From NCBI GenBank assembly GCA_035578905.1, contig JAQJVL010000084.1:1547941-1611940 (forward strand): a stretch of 64,000 nucleotides of DNA, written 5' to 3'. Positions 45,901 to 57,884 of the stretch are shown here, piece after piece. The translations under genes were made by a program, and so were the position numbers. How positions within the stretch are numbered: position 1 is the stretch's first letter; each line of letters begins with the position of its first letter. Below the pieces are notes generated by a model. That model did not search any database. It was given only the letters and a program-made list of their open reading frames with translations, and was not told where the DNA came from. The DNA comes from Stictocephala bisonia (Eukaryota; Arthropoda; Insecta; Hemiptera; Membracidae).

Positions 45901-46797
45901 TATGTTTGATAACAGGCCAACATTATTTTATGTTATAATCGCTTGACTATACTCGTTGTAAAATGTAAAAAAATTAGAATTTAGATGATAAGATGTAGTT
46001 TGTATTCTAATGTAAAGTTAACATTGGTAAAAAAATAGAATATAAAAACAAGCTGATTTATTTCAAAGAAAACACTTGTTAGGAACAACAATAAAAAATA
46101 TATATTAAAGATCTTGATAATATTGAAGTTGTTTTCCACCCCTTCAGCTTAAACCAACCATGTCATTCTACGTCGACCCAAAAGAAACTTGTAACAAGAA
46201 GTTTCCAATATTTGATCACTTTCAAACTTAACTTTACCAAAATTGTCGTTTCAATCCAGAATGTTTTATGTTACAGCATTTGCTTATTCAATTTTATTTT
46301 AAAAACTTGAATATTTTAAAGATTCCTGGTTACAAAATTGCTTGAATAATTTTGTCATTATTCCCAAGTTTAGAATACTCAAATAATAATATTTAGTTAA
46401 TTTTATTCCTTTATAAAATTTACAAAAAAAAAATACTATGTATTAGTATTGCTGTACAGTGTGGACTTAAAAGGTTGTGAAATATTAGTTTTGACAAATT
46501 TTAAAATAATAAATATAATACCAAACCGTTTTAATAAAAAATACTGAATCAATATGTAAGTACTAATTTGTTGAAACACCGTGGAAAACAATAACACCAA
46601 TATGATTTGTTTGTTCTATTATTAATTAAGATATAACTATTGATACATTAACTAAACTTTCTTTTTATTCGATTATTAGTATAAGTGGATAAAAATTACA
46701 AAAGTGGCAGGGATAAGAATGTATGGTATGCGGTGTGTTTACCATGTTTACTAATTTGTACATGTGTGTAAATATTTAATTGGTGATCTGTTGGCCG
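42978..46797. other. AT-rich sequence, no gene seen
   Basis: Very AT-rich, with A/T runs and the simple AAATAATAAATAATT region at 43075-43120. GTTAGGTTAGG occurs at 44806. AAAAGAAACTTGTAACAAGA at about 46179 matches 28905. Nothing coding is supported. Confidence 0.5.
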
Positions 46798-46870
46798 ACA
46801 AGGCGTCAGGACTTTGTACTTGGATTATAGATAACGCTGTTTCGAATCCTGGCCTTGTTAGTTTTTATCA
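46798..46870 (+). repeat. tRNA-like fragment
   Basis: TTGGCCGACAAGGCGTCAGG resembles a D-arm/A-box and TTTCGAATCCTGGCC a B box. Spacing suits a Ser/Leu-like tRNA or SINE head. It lies 35 bp before the dispersed repeat family 5 copy. Confidence 0.5.
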
Positions 46871-46906
46871 ATAATATTCCTTTTGTACTATATAGGTGCA
46901 CTCTTA

Positions 46907-47525
46907 CTTTGGATGTTTCTGAACATTGACACGGTACTCATTACTTTCAAGGATATTTAAGACCAAGATACAATATATTTAAAAGTTATTGGTTTGAGTT
47001 AAGACCTTTACGTTTATAAAATTTAGGTCATATATATACAATACTTTAATTGTGGATAGCTTAGAGACATTACATTTCATACATTGAACAGGTTTTGATA
47101 TCCTTGACTTGCAAAACTATAAGAAAATTTGAAAATTCAACGATTGTTGAAAAAGTTCTAAAATTGACAGGTTTGCAATATTTGGAGCAACTAAGGTATC
47201 TATCTACAGCATACTTTGACATCCGAACCACGTACAGTTGGATAGCTGAAAAGCTCGATACAACTAACACCATTGCTTCCCCAGTACTATTCAAGGCTAT
47301 GCCAACCATTGAGTGGACACTATAGGTGGGGCTGAAAACAGAGACTATCATCCAGCAATTCTAAAACAGTTACCACAAAATAGCTAGGTTACTCATTAAA
47401 CCTAAATATTACTGTTTATTTATTTTTCTACAAATAACTGTGGTATAATTTATAATTTAACTCTAAGCGAGATCCAATTGCAATACAAACTATGCACTTT
47501 GTACTACGACAATAATTGCATGTAC
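46907..47525 (+). repeat. Dispersed repeat family 5, right-hand part, copy 1
   Basis: GGATGTTTCTGAA, TATTTAAGACCAAGATACA, GAACCACGTACAGTTGGATA, GAGTGGACACTATAGGTGGG and TGCACTTTGTACTACGACAA match 50017-50657 along the whole length. The 76-codon frame at 47095-47325 is open in both copies, but the differences are mostly amino-acid-changing with a 3 bp net indel, so it does not look like a conserved protein. Confidence 0.88.
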
Positions 47526-49439
47526 TATACTTGGTGTACTCCTTTTATACTCTTACTCTAAGAAGATTGGCCTGTCCTTTCGAGAGTAAAAACTGATATG
47601 AAAACCTCCATCCAAAACTATTTAGTTCAAACAGGGAAAATGTAATTAATTTTTCAACCAACGTCTTTAGTGCCGACAAAATATACGAATATTATAATTA
47701 AGGTAGTAGGTTTTATTTTAACCCTAAAGTACTCTTTATTTATTATTGTTACCTAACAGGAACTTCAATTTTTGTAGCACTCTATTTATATTCATATACC
47801 TTTACAGCGATAAAAAATTCTATTTATTCAGTTTTATTCAAATACCTTTTTCAACCTTTTTCATAAAACATGAATAATAAATTGAAGCTATATATTTTTC
47901 TGCATTGTATATTTAGTGATAGCTTTCTTAACTCATATCCATTCACAGTATTTAAGATTTGCAGTATCGTTTAGTTCTTACCTCGATATATAAGATGGTA
48001 TAAGTCGTAAAAAGATAAATATCTTAGCAAGTAAACAACAATTAAAATCAGTTCTACAAATAATACGAATCAATGTTAATTATTGATACGCTTGTTACAC
48101 ATTTTATTGTAATAATTAAAAGATATTTTAGTGTGCTTTACATCTTAATGTTATTCACTGGTCGCACATAAGTGAGCAGTAAAAATCTACTGGTTCCAAT
48201 TTTCAGAAATGAGATGGAGATAAAACCCAAAATAAGTACGGTATACAACGTGTACGATATTCCCATCATTTTTATCTCCACGCCTCTAAAATATTCCTCT
48301 CACACGCTCATATATGCGGTGTATTGCAGAATTACGGATGTGTCGGCAGATATTGCAAATGGAATACCTAATATTTATGTTCCGTGGAAATATTGAAGGC
48401 ATTTTATGATCCAGTAAGTAAAGTGTGCTGAGCCACTTTAAATAAATATTTCTCTTTCTATCTGAGAAATAAAAGGATTAGATCATATGTTCAAAATGGC
48501 TTTTTGGGAAAATATATCGTACTCAATGAACAATAAATAGTCAATAAAATATATTTTCATGAAAATAACATTACAGTTTTGAGCTGCTAAAAATTTAGTT
48601 CACACCTTTAGCAGTCTACTAATTCCTACTCAGAGAAAACCCGCATGTATAGTTTATCTTTCTCTAAAAAAAAAATTAAATAAAAAAAAAATAAAAAAAT
48701 TGAAAGTTAAAATAAATAAGTAATAAATCTCTGTGTAAATATCTTATTTTTGTTGGCCTCACCATACAGCTAAAATATTAAAGTTAATAAATGTTGAGCT
48801 TTTCACTTTGCTAATGATAGAGCCTATTAAACTTGATTGAGTTACTCACAAGTAATGTGATATTATCTTTATAGTGGTTGAACTAATTAATTTTAGAAGT
48901 AATACTGGTTAGCTTACCTATTTCTGTCGTAACAGTTCTTCAATTACATTTCTGCTATATACATTTGAAATCATACAAAGCTTCATCATCAGGCTTCCAA
49001 AAACGTCACTGTTTAAAACTTTAACACACAAAAATTAAAAAACATTAAAACATATTAAAACACGAGTACAAAACATTTGCCGGCCGGCGATAGACACCAA
49101 CTGATGATTAATTTGGCGAACAAGTTATTAATTTTGTTTTTAATAAAAAAATTTACCTAAATTTTAGGCAGAACTTACCCGTAAGTTTCAGGTAAATAAA
49201 TTAATTTAACTTTAAAATACAAACTGAAAACTTATTTACCCCTTTAACAAAGTTCTCAACAATTATAATGGTTGTTGAAAATTAAATTACAGTAGAAATT
49301 AGAGTAGAGGTGGCAATAAAGAAACCAAAACGACTATTAGTAAACTTGCATAATACTTTACTTTAAAAAGTGCATACATTTCCGAAAAAATTAATTATAA
49401 AACATAACAAAATTTAAGGTAACATCACATTTGAAACTA
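47526..49439. other. AT-rich sequence with one possible exon-like patch at 48210-48396
   Basis: At 48205 TTCCAATTTTCAG resembles a splice acceptor, followed by an open stretch ending IPNIYVPWKY with clearly less AT-rich codons than the surroundings. No family is recognised and no donor was identified. Otherwise AT-rich with A-runs at 48667-48700. Confidence 0.3.
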
Positions 49440-50657
49440 AAGTAACCTAGGCTTCGTTACTGTATTAAGGTAACGATCTAAAGCTTAGGCTTGAACACTA
49501 AGTTATTAATTGTATTGAGACATTAGGACAAATAAGTTTCCATCTTTAAACTACCGTGTAACTGTTGCGAATTGCAGTTTTATAAGTGAAAGAAATGAAC
49601 AAAAACTAAGACCAAGTATACTTTATCTGTTTTTATACAATGTAACTATAAAAGAATTATTTAAAAAAAGAGTATTTCTTGTGGCGAAAAGAATTTAGTT
49701 GGTGGTGACGAGCTTTAAGCCTTACGGGTGTTTGCTATTTTTTCCCCAAACAGATGGAAGCTTAATTTAAAAGGACAGTTGGAAATTGCAATTTTTGATA
49801 AAGCTTCTTTGAGCACATTGGTTATATGACATTACGTTTTTAGAGTAAAGTGCAAACATTACAAAATTATAAATTTTATTGTTATAAATTTATAATTTTG
49901 TAAAGTTTGCATTTTACCGACGTGAAAGCCCTTATTTTACGTATATACTGTAATATATGTATATACGTACAGTATATACATATATGATCAATATATACAG
50001 AAACATCAAAATAAAATGGATGTTTCTGAAAATTGAAACGTTACTCATTACTTCCTAGGATATTTAAGACCAAGATACATTATATTTAAAAGTTATTGGC
50101 ATGAGTTAAGACCTTTACATTTATAAAATTTAGGTCATATATAAAATAAAAAAGGATAGACTTTAACTGTGGATAGCTTAAAGTGACATTACATTTCATA
50201 CATTGAAAATTAAAAAAATAATGTACTTGAACAGGCTTTGATATCCTTAACTTACAAAACTACAAGACAATTTGAAAATAACGACGATTGTTGAAAAAGT
50301 TCTAAAATTGACAGGTTTACAATATTTGGAGCAACTAAGGTATATATCTACAGCATACCTTGGCATCCGAACCACGTACAGTTGGATAGCTGAAAAGTTC
50401 GATACACTAACAACATTGCTTCCAATACTTTTCAAGCCGATGCCAACCATTGAGTGGACACTATAGGTGGGGCTGAGAACAGAGACTATCATCTAACAAT
50501 TCTACAACAGTTACCGCAAAATTTTAGGTTACTCATTAAACCTAAATATTACTGTTTATTTATTTTTCTATAAATAACTGTGGTATAATTTATAATTTAA
50601 CTCTAAGCGAGATCCAAGTGCAATACAAACTATGCACTTTGTACTACGACAATAATT
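49440..50657 (+). repeat. Dispersed repeat family 5, longest copy
   Basis: The left part (49440-49850) matches 55105-55490: TTTTATAAGTGAAA, CGAAAAGAATTTAGT, GACGAGCTTTAAGCCTT and TGATAAAGCTTCTTTGAGCA. The right part (50017-50657) matches 46907-47525. The link between them (TATTTAAGACCAAGA...GGATAGCTTA) is also seen in 55600-55810. So the three loci are pieces of one element of at least 1.2 kb with no coding frame. Confidence 0.85.
49847..49914. repeat. 30 bp hairpin within family 5 copy
   Basis: AAAGTGCAAACATTACAAAA with the following ATTATAAATTT is inverted at 49883-49914 with two mismatches and a 6 nt loop. It lies where the 49.4 kb copy differs from the 55.1 kb copy, so it may be a separate small insertion. 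A second dyad, ATATGTATATACGTACAGTATATACATAT-like, follows at 49955-49985. Confidence 0.75.
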
Positions 50658-51109
50658 TATGTTGTCTCATTACAAGAGTTATTTTAAATTATTAGAGAAA
50701 ACGAATTAATATATTTGAACATTTTAAGTTATAATCCTTTAAGGATTCATATAGACATGCTTTGTATACACTGTACATTGTTTTAAAATCAGTATTTTTA
50801 AGTAGATTTGTAAAAAGATAAATTAATAAATGATATTTATTTCCACATATTTTTACAAAAATAAATAACAATAAACAAACTTGGAAATTTACTGATCACA
50901 TAACAAGTTGTGTGATCAGTTAAAAAAGATTAAGTTACATAGATAATAAAACAATTTAATTTGAGTTAAGTCTAGCAGTTAATTACAATTTAACAGCCGC
51001 CATCTGCAGTGTCTGCATGTATATATATATATAAACATAATCTGAGAATTAATTTAGAAAGGATATCACTCATGAAACTAATGTCACTAAGACTTAAAAG
51101 CCATTCTTC

Positions 51110-51725
51110 AAGTTTTTTACAAAATAAATTGAAAGCTGTAATGTTTCTTTCTAATGAAGATAGGTAAGTGATTAAAAAATTTAGGCGCTAAATATTCAAA
51201 AGACTTTCTGAAAATATTTTTATTTACTTTAGGAATTTTAATATTGCCGCGAGCTCTATCTCTAGTGTTGTAGCAATGTAATACATTGTCTTCTCTGTTA
51301 CCGCTTCTAATGAAAAATATTCTCAGAACCTTATACACGAATAAATTTTGAACTGTTAAAATCTTTAAATCTTGGTACAGTGGAAAGGAACTGTCTTTTA
51401 ATCTTTTTCTTAACATAACAGGTAAAACATGATTTTGAGATACTCTTATTTTATCTATCAATGTTTTGTACGTTCCATCGTAACAAATTAACCCATACTG
51501 AATTTTGGAATTAATTAAAGAAAAATGTAACGTTCTTAGCAAGGTTGTGTTGCAGAAGTTGCGTGAATAATAAAAAGTTCGTATTGATGACCTTAATTTA
51601 TTATTTAATCGAATGATGTGATTTTCCCATGATAGTCTTTGGTCCAGGACAACTCCTAAATAGTTTATATTTGTTACTTTCTCAATGTGTTGACATTTAC
51701 AAATTTGAAAAGTGTTACAGTTTTA
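51110..51725 (-). pseudogene. Non-LTR retrotransposon RT, C-terminal fragment
   Basis: Read on the minus strand. An open region of about 200 codons begins CNTFQICKCQHIEKV, runs through INYLGVVLDQRLSWENHI (the region after the RT palm), LRTLHFSLINSKIQYGLICY and a TRD-rich basic part, and ends FNHLPIFIRKKHYSFQFIL before a stop at 51117. The stop-free length suggests a fairly recent fragment. The catalytic domain lies upstream and is missing: the sequence beyond 51725 does not continue it. It is a different family from the LINE at 41 kb. Confidence 0.85.
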
Positions 51726-53128
51726 AAGATAACTTACCTCTCTCAGTATTTTACTTATTCTAGGTAGGAAATTTATCTATGGACTGTTTCAACTTTATAA
51801 TCTATAAGTTATAAAGTTTGGCTGATAAAAAGAAAGCAATCATTGCATGATTATTATTTACAATTTAACTATATTACAAATGCGCATTAAATAAGACATT
51901 TGTTTCAAGATAGAATGATATTCAAAGAGGATATTTTCTTCAAATTGCAGGATTCCATCGACAGGTGAAGTTAACATCCTGAAATACTTTTATGACCGTT
52001 TAACTATGTTCATAGATTTTATTGCCATTATTTACTGAAATCAGTTTTGTTTATGATAAAACACCTGTTACGCATAAATAAATATGTATGAGTTGGTTTA
52101 GGATACGACAATAACTGTACCATAGCTTGTTGTTTTTGGACAAAACAGTTGAACTTTTTCAGGGAAAACTCTCAATCCATTACATATGGAATAGCCTTTA
52201 AATAAACACAAAGCAGCTGTTCTGCCAATCCTTTTCCGATAAAAGTTTTATACATGCAGATCACTGAATCACTATTCCGGCCGTACTCTTTATTAGTGAA
52301 TTTTAACCACACAGTGTAATGTGAATACAGTGACCACTCAGTAAACGTATGAGGTACATTCAAACCATTTATGTACATGAGCTAGTCATGATTAAACAAA
52401 AATAATGCATATATATATATATAAAAAAAAAGAAAAATTAGGCAGTTTAGTAACAGCTCAGTTGCTAGTGAAATCAAGTCAACTGTGTGTTTTGTTGCAA
52501 TTTTCAAAACTATGTGTTTCCTTTTTTTTATTTATTTGTTATTATTTCATCAGTTCTGTGCTTACTATCGCATTCCCTGTTTTATATAGATTATTTAAAT
52601 TTTTTTACTTAACATTATGTCAAAATTGTACATAATTTAACTCCAACTTACAGATTTTGATTGATTAGCAATTTTTTTGTTAAAGTCAACTATTGAACGA
52701 TTACTGGCTGAATTTTCTCGAGTCATCCAAGGAATCTTGCCTCAATCTTGTCTCCAACTTGCAGAACTACATTGAGTTATAAATATGCATTAGTGAATGA
52801 CTTCAAATACGCTAAAACTCCTTCAGTATCATCTAGCTAGCTCACAGTCTTGAGGAAACTGTAGTTTCTTGAGTGGTTAAAGGACTATTAATGTACGTTT
52901 TGTAAATAATTTATGAGGAAATATCTCGTATGTGTAACACTTGGGTGGAAGAACCACCTGTGAGCGGCTGAGCTTCGATAACACGCATTCAGACTCGCAA
53001 ATATGATATTTACACACCGTCTTTTGCACTAAATTATTGAGTGTTAGACTGCTATACAAAAGGAGACTCTGTCACTGACTCGCGGTGGCTGTATTATCAC
53101 TTGGAAAAGATCGAGTAGGTAGGCCGTA
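51726..53128. other. AT-rich sequence, no gene seen
   Basis: There are short TA runs at 52410-52425. No frame is supported. Confidence 0.45.
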
Positions 53129-53460
53129 TTGAGCCCACCCTCCCACCCATACAAATACAGTGGTATTGACCCACCTTCCCACCCGTACACCTACAGTGGT
53201 ATTGACCCACCTTTCCACCCATACACCTACAGTGGTATTGACCCACCCTTTCACCCAAACAAATACAGTAGTATTAACCCACCTTTCCACCCATACACCT
53301 ACAGTGGTATTGACCCACCCTTTCACCCAAACAAATACAGTAGTATTGACCCACCTTTCCACCCATTCACCTACAGTGGTATTGACCCACCCTCCCACCC
53401 ATACAGATACAGTGGTATTGACCCACCCTCCCACCCATACACGTACAATAGTATTATATA
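53129..53460 (-). repeat. 36 bp minisatellite, locus 5 (about 9 units, partly 72 bp dimers)
   Basis: Units of 36 bp with CCCATACACCTACAGTGG, then TATTGACCCACC. CACCCAAACAAATACAGTAG units alternate with the CATACACCTACAGTGG type in the centre, giving a 72 bp dimer. The plus- and minus-strand frames of 106-120 codons are repeat artefacts. Confidence 0.94.
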
Positions 53461-53569
53461 CCTATAAGTTACTATTTTAGCACAAAGTCAATATACCTAC
53501 CATTGAATCCCACAAATTACATAGATACAATCGTAGGGCAAATAAATAGTCATGACCTAAAAGGCAAGT

Positions 53570-53607
53570 ATTAAAAATTAGCGTAAGGTCATGGCTAATT
53601 TTTAATA
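53570..53607. repeat. Short hairpin
   Basis: ATTAAAAATTAGC and its inverse GCTAATTTTTAAT flank an 11 nt loop. GGTCATGGCTAA and ATCATGGCTAAC also repeat directly. Confidence 0.7.
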
Positions 53608-53629
53608 TTTTAATATCATGGCTAACCCC

Positions 53630-53690
53630 CTAACTGTACGTGTATGGGGGTGGTTGGGTCAATACCACAGTAAGTGTATGGGCAGGTTTA
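53630..53690 (+). repeat. 36 bp minisatellite, locus 6 (under 2 units)
   Basis: CTGTACGTGTATGGGGGTGG, TTGGGTCAATACCACAG and TAAGTGTATGGGCAGG: orientation opposite to locus 5, 170 bp away. Confidence 0.85.
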
Positions 53691-54257
53691 TTCATTCAAT
53701 TCAACTCTGAAATGAGTAAACCTAAGCATGATTTTTAGACAAACGGGTATGGAGGATAGATTACAAACTTTAGACGTATTTCAATGAAACTAATGTTGAA
53801 AATATTTTTCAAAACGATCATTTTGTTTAAATGAAATGTGTACAATTAATATAAATGTATAAATATGTACAACTGTCAGTAGTAAATTTACAAGGCTGAG
53901 ATATAGTTCTTGATTCGAAAATTTTATTTTGACAAAATAAAATTAGAAAAGAAAAGAGTAAATGACACAACAGTGACTGCAAGTTTTCTATCTGAAATAT
54001 CACACATGTCACTAGTAAATAGTTGGATGTCACTTATGTTTTTAAAGTGCTGTATTGTGTCACCGCTGTTTTCACACATTTCTGTGATCAGAGTCACTCC
54101 TGTGATCAATAGACCCACCTAATCTGAACTTAGAATCTGAAGATAGACCTCTTCCCCTCAACCCCTTCCCCATCAGCAAACTTCATATATATACCAAGTG
54201 AAAAAAACTGCTGATATTTACATTTAAATTGGATTAAATTTAATTTTGTTCCTCCTT

Positions 54258-54350
54258 CCCTGGCTCGCGAAATGAAAACGGGAACAAGAACAGGAATGGA
54301 AACGGCAACGAGAATTGGTATGAGAACGAGAATGGAAACGTGAATGCGAA
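54258..54350. repeat. Purine-rich degenerate GAACG/GAATGG tract
   Basis: A loosely hexameric purine-rich strand (AAAACGGGAACAAGAACAGG, AATGGAAACGGCAACGAG) lying immediately left of the 35 bp array. Confidence 0.6.
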
Positions 54351-54354
54351 ACTA

Positions 54355-54762
54355 AATATGTATGGGAGGGAGGGAGGGTCATACCATTGTATATGTATGG
54401 GAGGGAGGGAGGGTCATACCATTGTATATGTATGGGAGGGAGGGAGGGTCATACCATTGTATATGCATGGGAGGGAGGGAGGGTCATACCATTGTATATG
54501 TATGGGAGGGAGGGAGGGTCATACCATTGTATATGTATGGGAGGGAGGGAGGGTCATACCATTGTATATGTATGGGAGGGAGGGAGGGTCATACCATTGT
54601 ATATGTATGGGAGGGAGGGAGGGTCATACCATTGTATATGTATGGGAGGGAGGGAGGGTCATACCATTGTATATGTATGGGAGGGAGGGAGGGTCATACC
54701 ATTGTATATGTATGGGAGGGAGGGAGGGTCATACCATTGTATATGTATGGGTAGGAGGGCCA
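54355..54762 (+). repeat. 35 bp G-quadruplex-like minisatellite, locus 7 (about 11-12 units)
   Basis: ATGGGAGGGAGGGAGGG followed by TCATACCATTGTATATGT: an almost perfect 35 bp unit. It is related to the 36 bp family (GTACGTGTATGGG...TCAATACCACT) but one base shorter, with GGGA in place of GGGT. With a 35 bp period the frame rotates, so three frames are all open and give 130-148 codon artefacts. Each unit has four GGG runs on one strand. Confidence 0.96.
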
Positions 54763-55104
54763 TCATCCATGATTGTACATGTATAAAAGTGATGTTTATA
54801 TATGTGTTTAATATAAAATTATAAACAAGTTACAATCTAGTGAAGCAATTTGTTTAAAATTTACAATTATTGTGAAAAGTGTAATATCTAATTGGAATAA
54901 AGTGAAAGCCGTGTCTGGTAGGACTTCATACCGATACCAATTTATTTACCAATGTTTATGTTTAATTTTATTGTCATATTTGAAATATTTAAGTTATTTA
55001 AGAATTGTTAAAATGTTAACCATTCTTCGATAATGTTCACTAAAACTTATAACTACTTTCTGCGTTTTTATAAGCTAAATTGCTGTCCATGATATTGGAA
55101 GTTA
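54763..55104. other. AT-rich sequence, no gene seen
   Basis: No assignable feature. Confidence 0.45.
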
Positions 55105-55810
55105 CCTCGGTTTAGTTACTAAGTTATGGTAACACTAACTAGTATTTTTTGTGAAAATATTGGAACATTTGGACAGATAAATTTTCTTTTTAAAACTACC
55201 GTTTAATTAATATCGATTACAGTTTTATAAGTGAAATAAGTAAACCAAAACCAAATATACTTTATCTGTTCTTAGACAATACAATTATAAAATAATTATT
55301 CAAAAAAAGTGTATTTCTTGTGACGAAAAGAATTTAGTCGGTAGCGACGAGCTTTAAGCCTTGCGGGAGTTTGTCATTTGTCTTTTTTCCCAAACAGATG
55401 GAAACTCTAATTTAAAAGGACAGTCTGAAAATGCAATTTTTGATAAAGCTTCTTTGAGCACAGTGATTATGTGACTTGACATCGCGTTTTTCGAGTAAAA
55501 TAGAGACTTTATGATATTTTATATTTTACTTCCATAAATATACCGTAAATTACTAAACATTATCATCGATTTTAAAAACTTGATTTCAAGTGTTTAATAA
55601 ATACTAATCTGAAACAAATATGAATGTTTATGAAAATAAAAATAATTCTAGTTACTTCCAAGGGTATTTAATACCAAGAGACATTATATTGAAATATTAT
55701 TTATTTGATTTATGAACTTTTTATTTATAAAACCTAAGTCATAGGAAAAATGGACTACATTTTAAGCTTTGGACAGCTTAGAAAAAAAAACTTCTAGTGG
55801 TAAATTTCAT
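55105..55810 (+). repeat. Dispersed repeat family 5, left-hand copy
   Basis: It matches 49440-49850, then, after a short gap, the 50017-50180 part (TACTTCCAAGGGTATTTAAT, CAAGAGACATTATATTGAAA, ACAGCTTAGA). The right-hand 470 bp of the longest copy is missing. Confidence 0.8.
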
Positions 55811-56239
55811 GAAAAGGTATGGTTACAAAAAAATTTTTTCACTTCAAAATATTAATAAGGCTACAATTTTTAAAAGTAATGCACTAATAAATTGATTATT
55901 ATAAAAGAAAAAAACAAGAATTTATTATTAGTACATTAAAAAAGTATTGTTCAATATTTCAACCAAGCAGTTGATCCGTTATAAAAATATAAATTATTAA
56001 GTCTTAAACAACAAATTGGTGTATATCTGGCAATATTAACATATTCTGACATATCTCTATAGGACATGTTTCTCTTAAAATAAGTTCCTGAAAGCTGCTC
56101 ATCAGGTACACTCTGTATATAGATACATATGTTATGTAAAGCTCAAAATATATAATGCAAAAGTAAATATAATTCATAGTAACTAAATATTAGATACTGC
56201 AATAGTTTTACTTGTTAATTTAAGACAGATTTAAAAGCG

Positions 56240-56400
56240 TACAAGAACACTGAAAACTTGTTTAAGAAAGATGTCTCACCAAAGATCCCTAGGGGGCGAC
56301 TTCCAAATACTGAGTGAATCACTTTATTTCAGTTCAACCTGACACTTCTCACTTGTTTCATAACAATATTGTAACTTTAAAAGCAAATAAAAAACAAATA
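56240..56400 (+). repeat. Dispersed repeat family 4, copy 2
   Basis: TGTCTCACCAAAGATCCCTA, then TACTGAGTGAATCACTTTAT, TTTCAGTTCAACCTGACAC and TTGTTTCATAACAA share order with 37610-37790. Confidence 0.55.
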
Positions 56401-56521
56401 AAGCAATTAAAAGCATGTTTTATTAGTGATATAGAATTGATATACAACACAAAAGAATAAGCAAAATTAAATTTTAAAATCCGTTAGGTACGATAAAGAA
56501 CCATGATCAATTTCTTTAGCA

Positions 56522-57215
56522 ATACGTGATCAGCTTGGGTAGCCACCATGATCAGCTTGGGTAGCCACCCGTGATCATCTTGGGTAACCACCCGTTATCA
56601 GCTTGGGTAGCTATGCGTGATCAACTTGGTTATCCATCTGTGTTCAGATCGGGTAACCACGCGTGATAAAATTGGGTAGCACCTTTGATCGACTTGGGTT
56701 GTAACCGTCATTAACTTTGATAGTAACCTGTTCTACTGGGATCTACCAATTACCCATGGTCAACTAGGGTATTGACCTTGATCAAACTATGTAGTAACTG
56801 TGATTAATTTGGGTAGCCACGCGTGATCAACTAGGGTAGCACCTTTGATAAACCTGGGCAGAACATTTGATCAACCTGGGTAGTAACGGTGATGCACTTA
56901 AATAGCACCCGTGATCAACTTGAGTAGCTCCTTTGATCAATATACGTAATAACCATGATCAAATTTGATAGTACCTGTGATCTAATTGGGCGTCAATCAA
57001 CCTTGATCAAACTGAGAACTATCTGTGAGCAATTTGGGTAGGCAAGCGTGATCAACTTGAGTAGTATCCTTGATATACTGCGTAGCTCCCTCGTGATTAG
57101 CTTGGGTCTCAGATTTGTTCAAACTGGGTTGTAACTCTATTCAAGTTGGGTAACACCTTTGATCAACTTGGCTGGCAACCATGATCAACTTGAGAAGTAC
57201 CTATGATAAAGTTGG
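56522..57215 (+). repeat. Degenerate ~23 bp minisatellite (GTGATCAACTTGGGTAGCC)
   Basis: About 30 units of 22-24 bp. The first (GTGATCAGCTTGGGTAGCCA) are close copies; later ones are increasingly diverged. TGATCA is a palindrome present in most units. It ends at a GCCGGCAACGAGG phrase. Confidence 0.9.
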
Positions 57216-57884
57216 GAAGCCGGCAACGAGGTTTAGATATTCTTCAACAATTGCAACCTACTGGAATTATGTTCAGTTACTAAGTTGGATTATTTTACCC
57301 ACTAAAGAAATCCAAAAAGATTATGTAGTGATTTTTTATTTATTTATTATTTAGTTTTGATTTTTTGTACTAAATGTGAAATTATAATTAAAGTAAAATC
57401 TTTGTTGATTTATCATATATCTGCAATAAAGCTGTGAATTAACTTAATATAATCAATTAAGAGTGTTGTCGAGTGTTTACTGGGAACACTTACTGATGCT
57501 TCCCACTCAGATGCCTGCACAATATGACTGTCATTAAACTGATAAAATTTAAAGAGGTACATATACATATAAATACATACTCCGCAACAAATGAACTGAA
57601 TATAACCACTTTATGACTTATCTTTAAATATTTTGATAAAAACTTTTACAATTTGCAACTAAGAACATAATTTTTAATTCAGTGTGTTTTAATTTGATGT
57701 AATGTAAAAGAATGTGTAACAATGTTATTTATTGAGACAACATATTCTAATGGAAATTAGCATATTTTTACTTAACTTAATTTCTATTCTATTACATTGG
57801 GTTTCCGTTAAAAAGGAAACGAATAAATATATACTTTATATGACAGATTTTGTTGTATGTTAAGGAAGGTTTTAAATGGTTCAT
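57216..57884. other. AT-rich sequence, no gene seen
   Basis: No assignable feature. Confidence 0.45.

Noticed and set aside
47095..47325. 76-codon frame shared by two repeat copies as a possible gene
   Set aside because: Between the copies most changes alter amino acids and there is a net 3 bp indel with local frame change, so no protein constraint is seen.
53072..53480. Open frames of 106-120 codons on both strands
   Set aside because: They come from the 36 bp repeat, which is a multiple of three; no independent coding signal.
54340..54824. Three overlapping open frames of 130-148 codons
   Set aside because: They arise because the 35 bp unit is not a multiple of three and contains no stop. 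The peptides are pure repeat.
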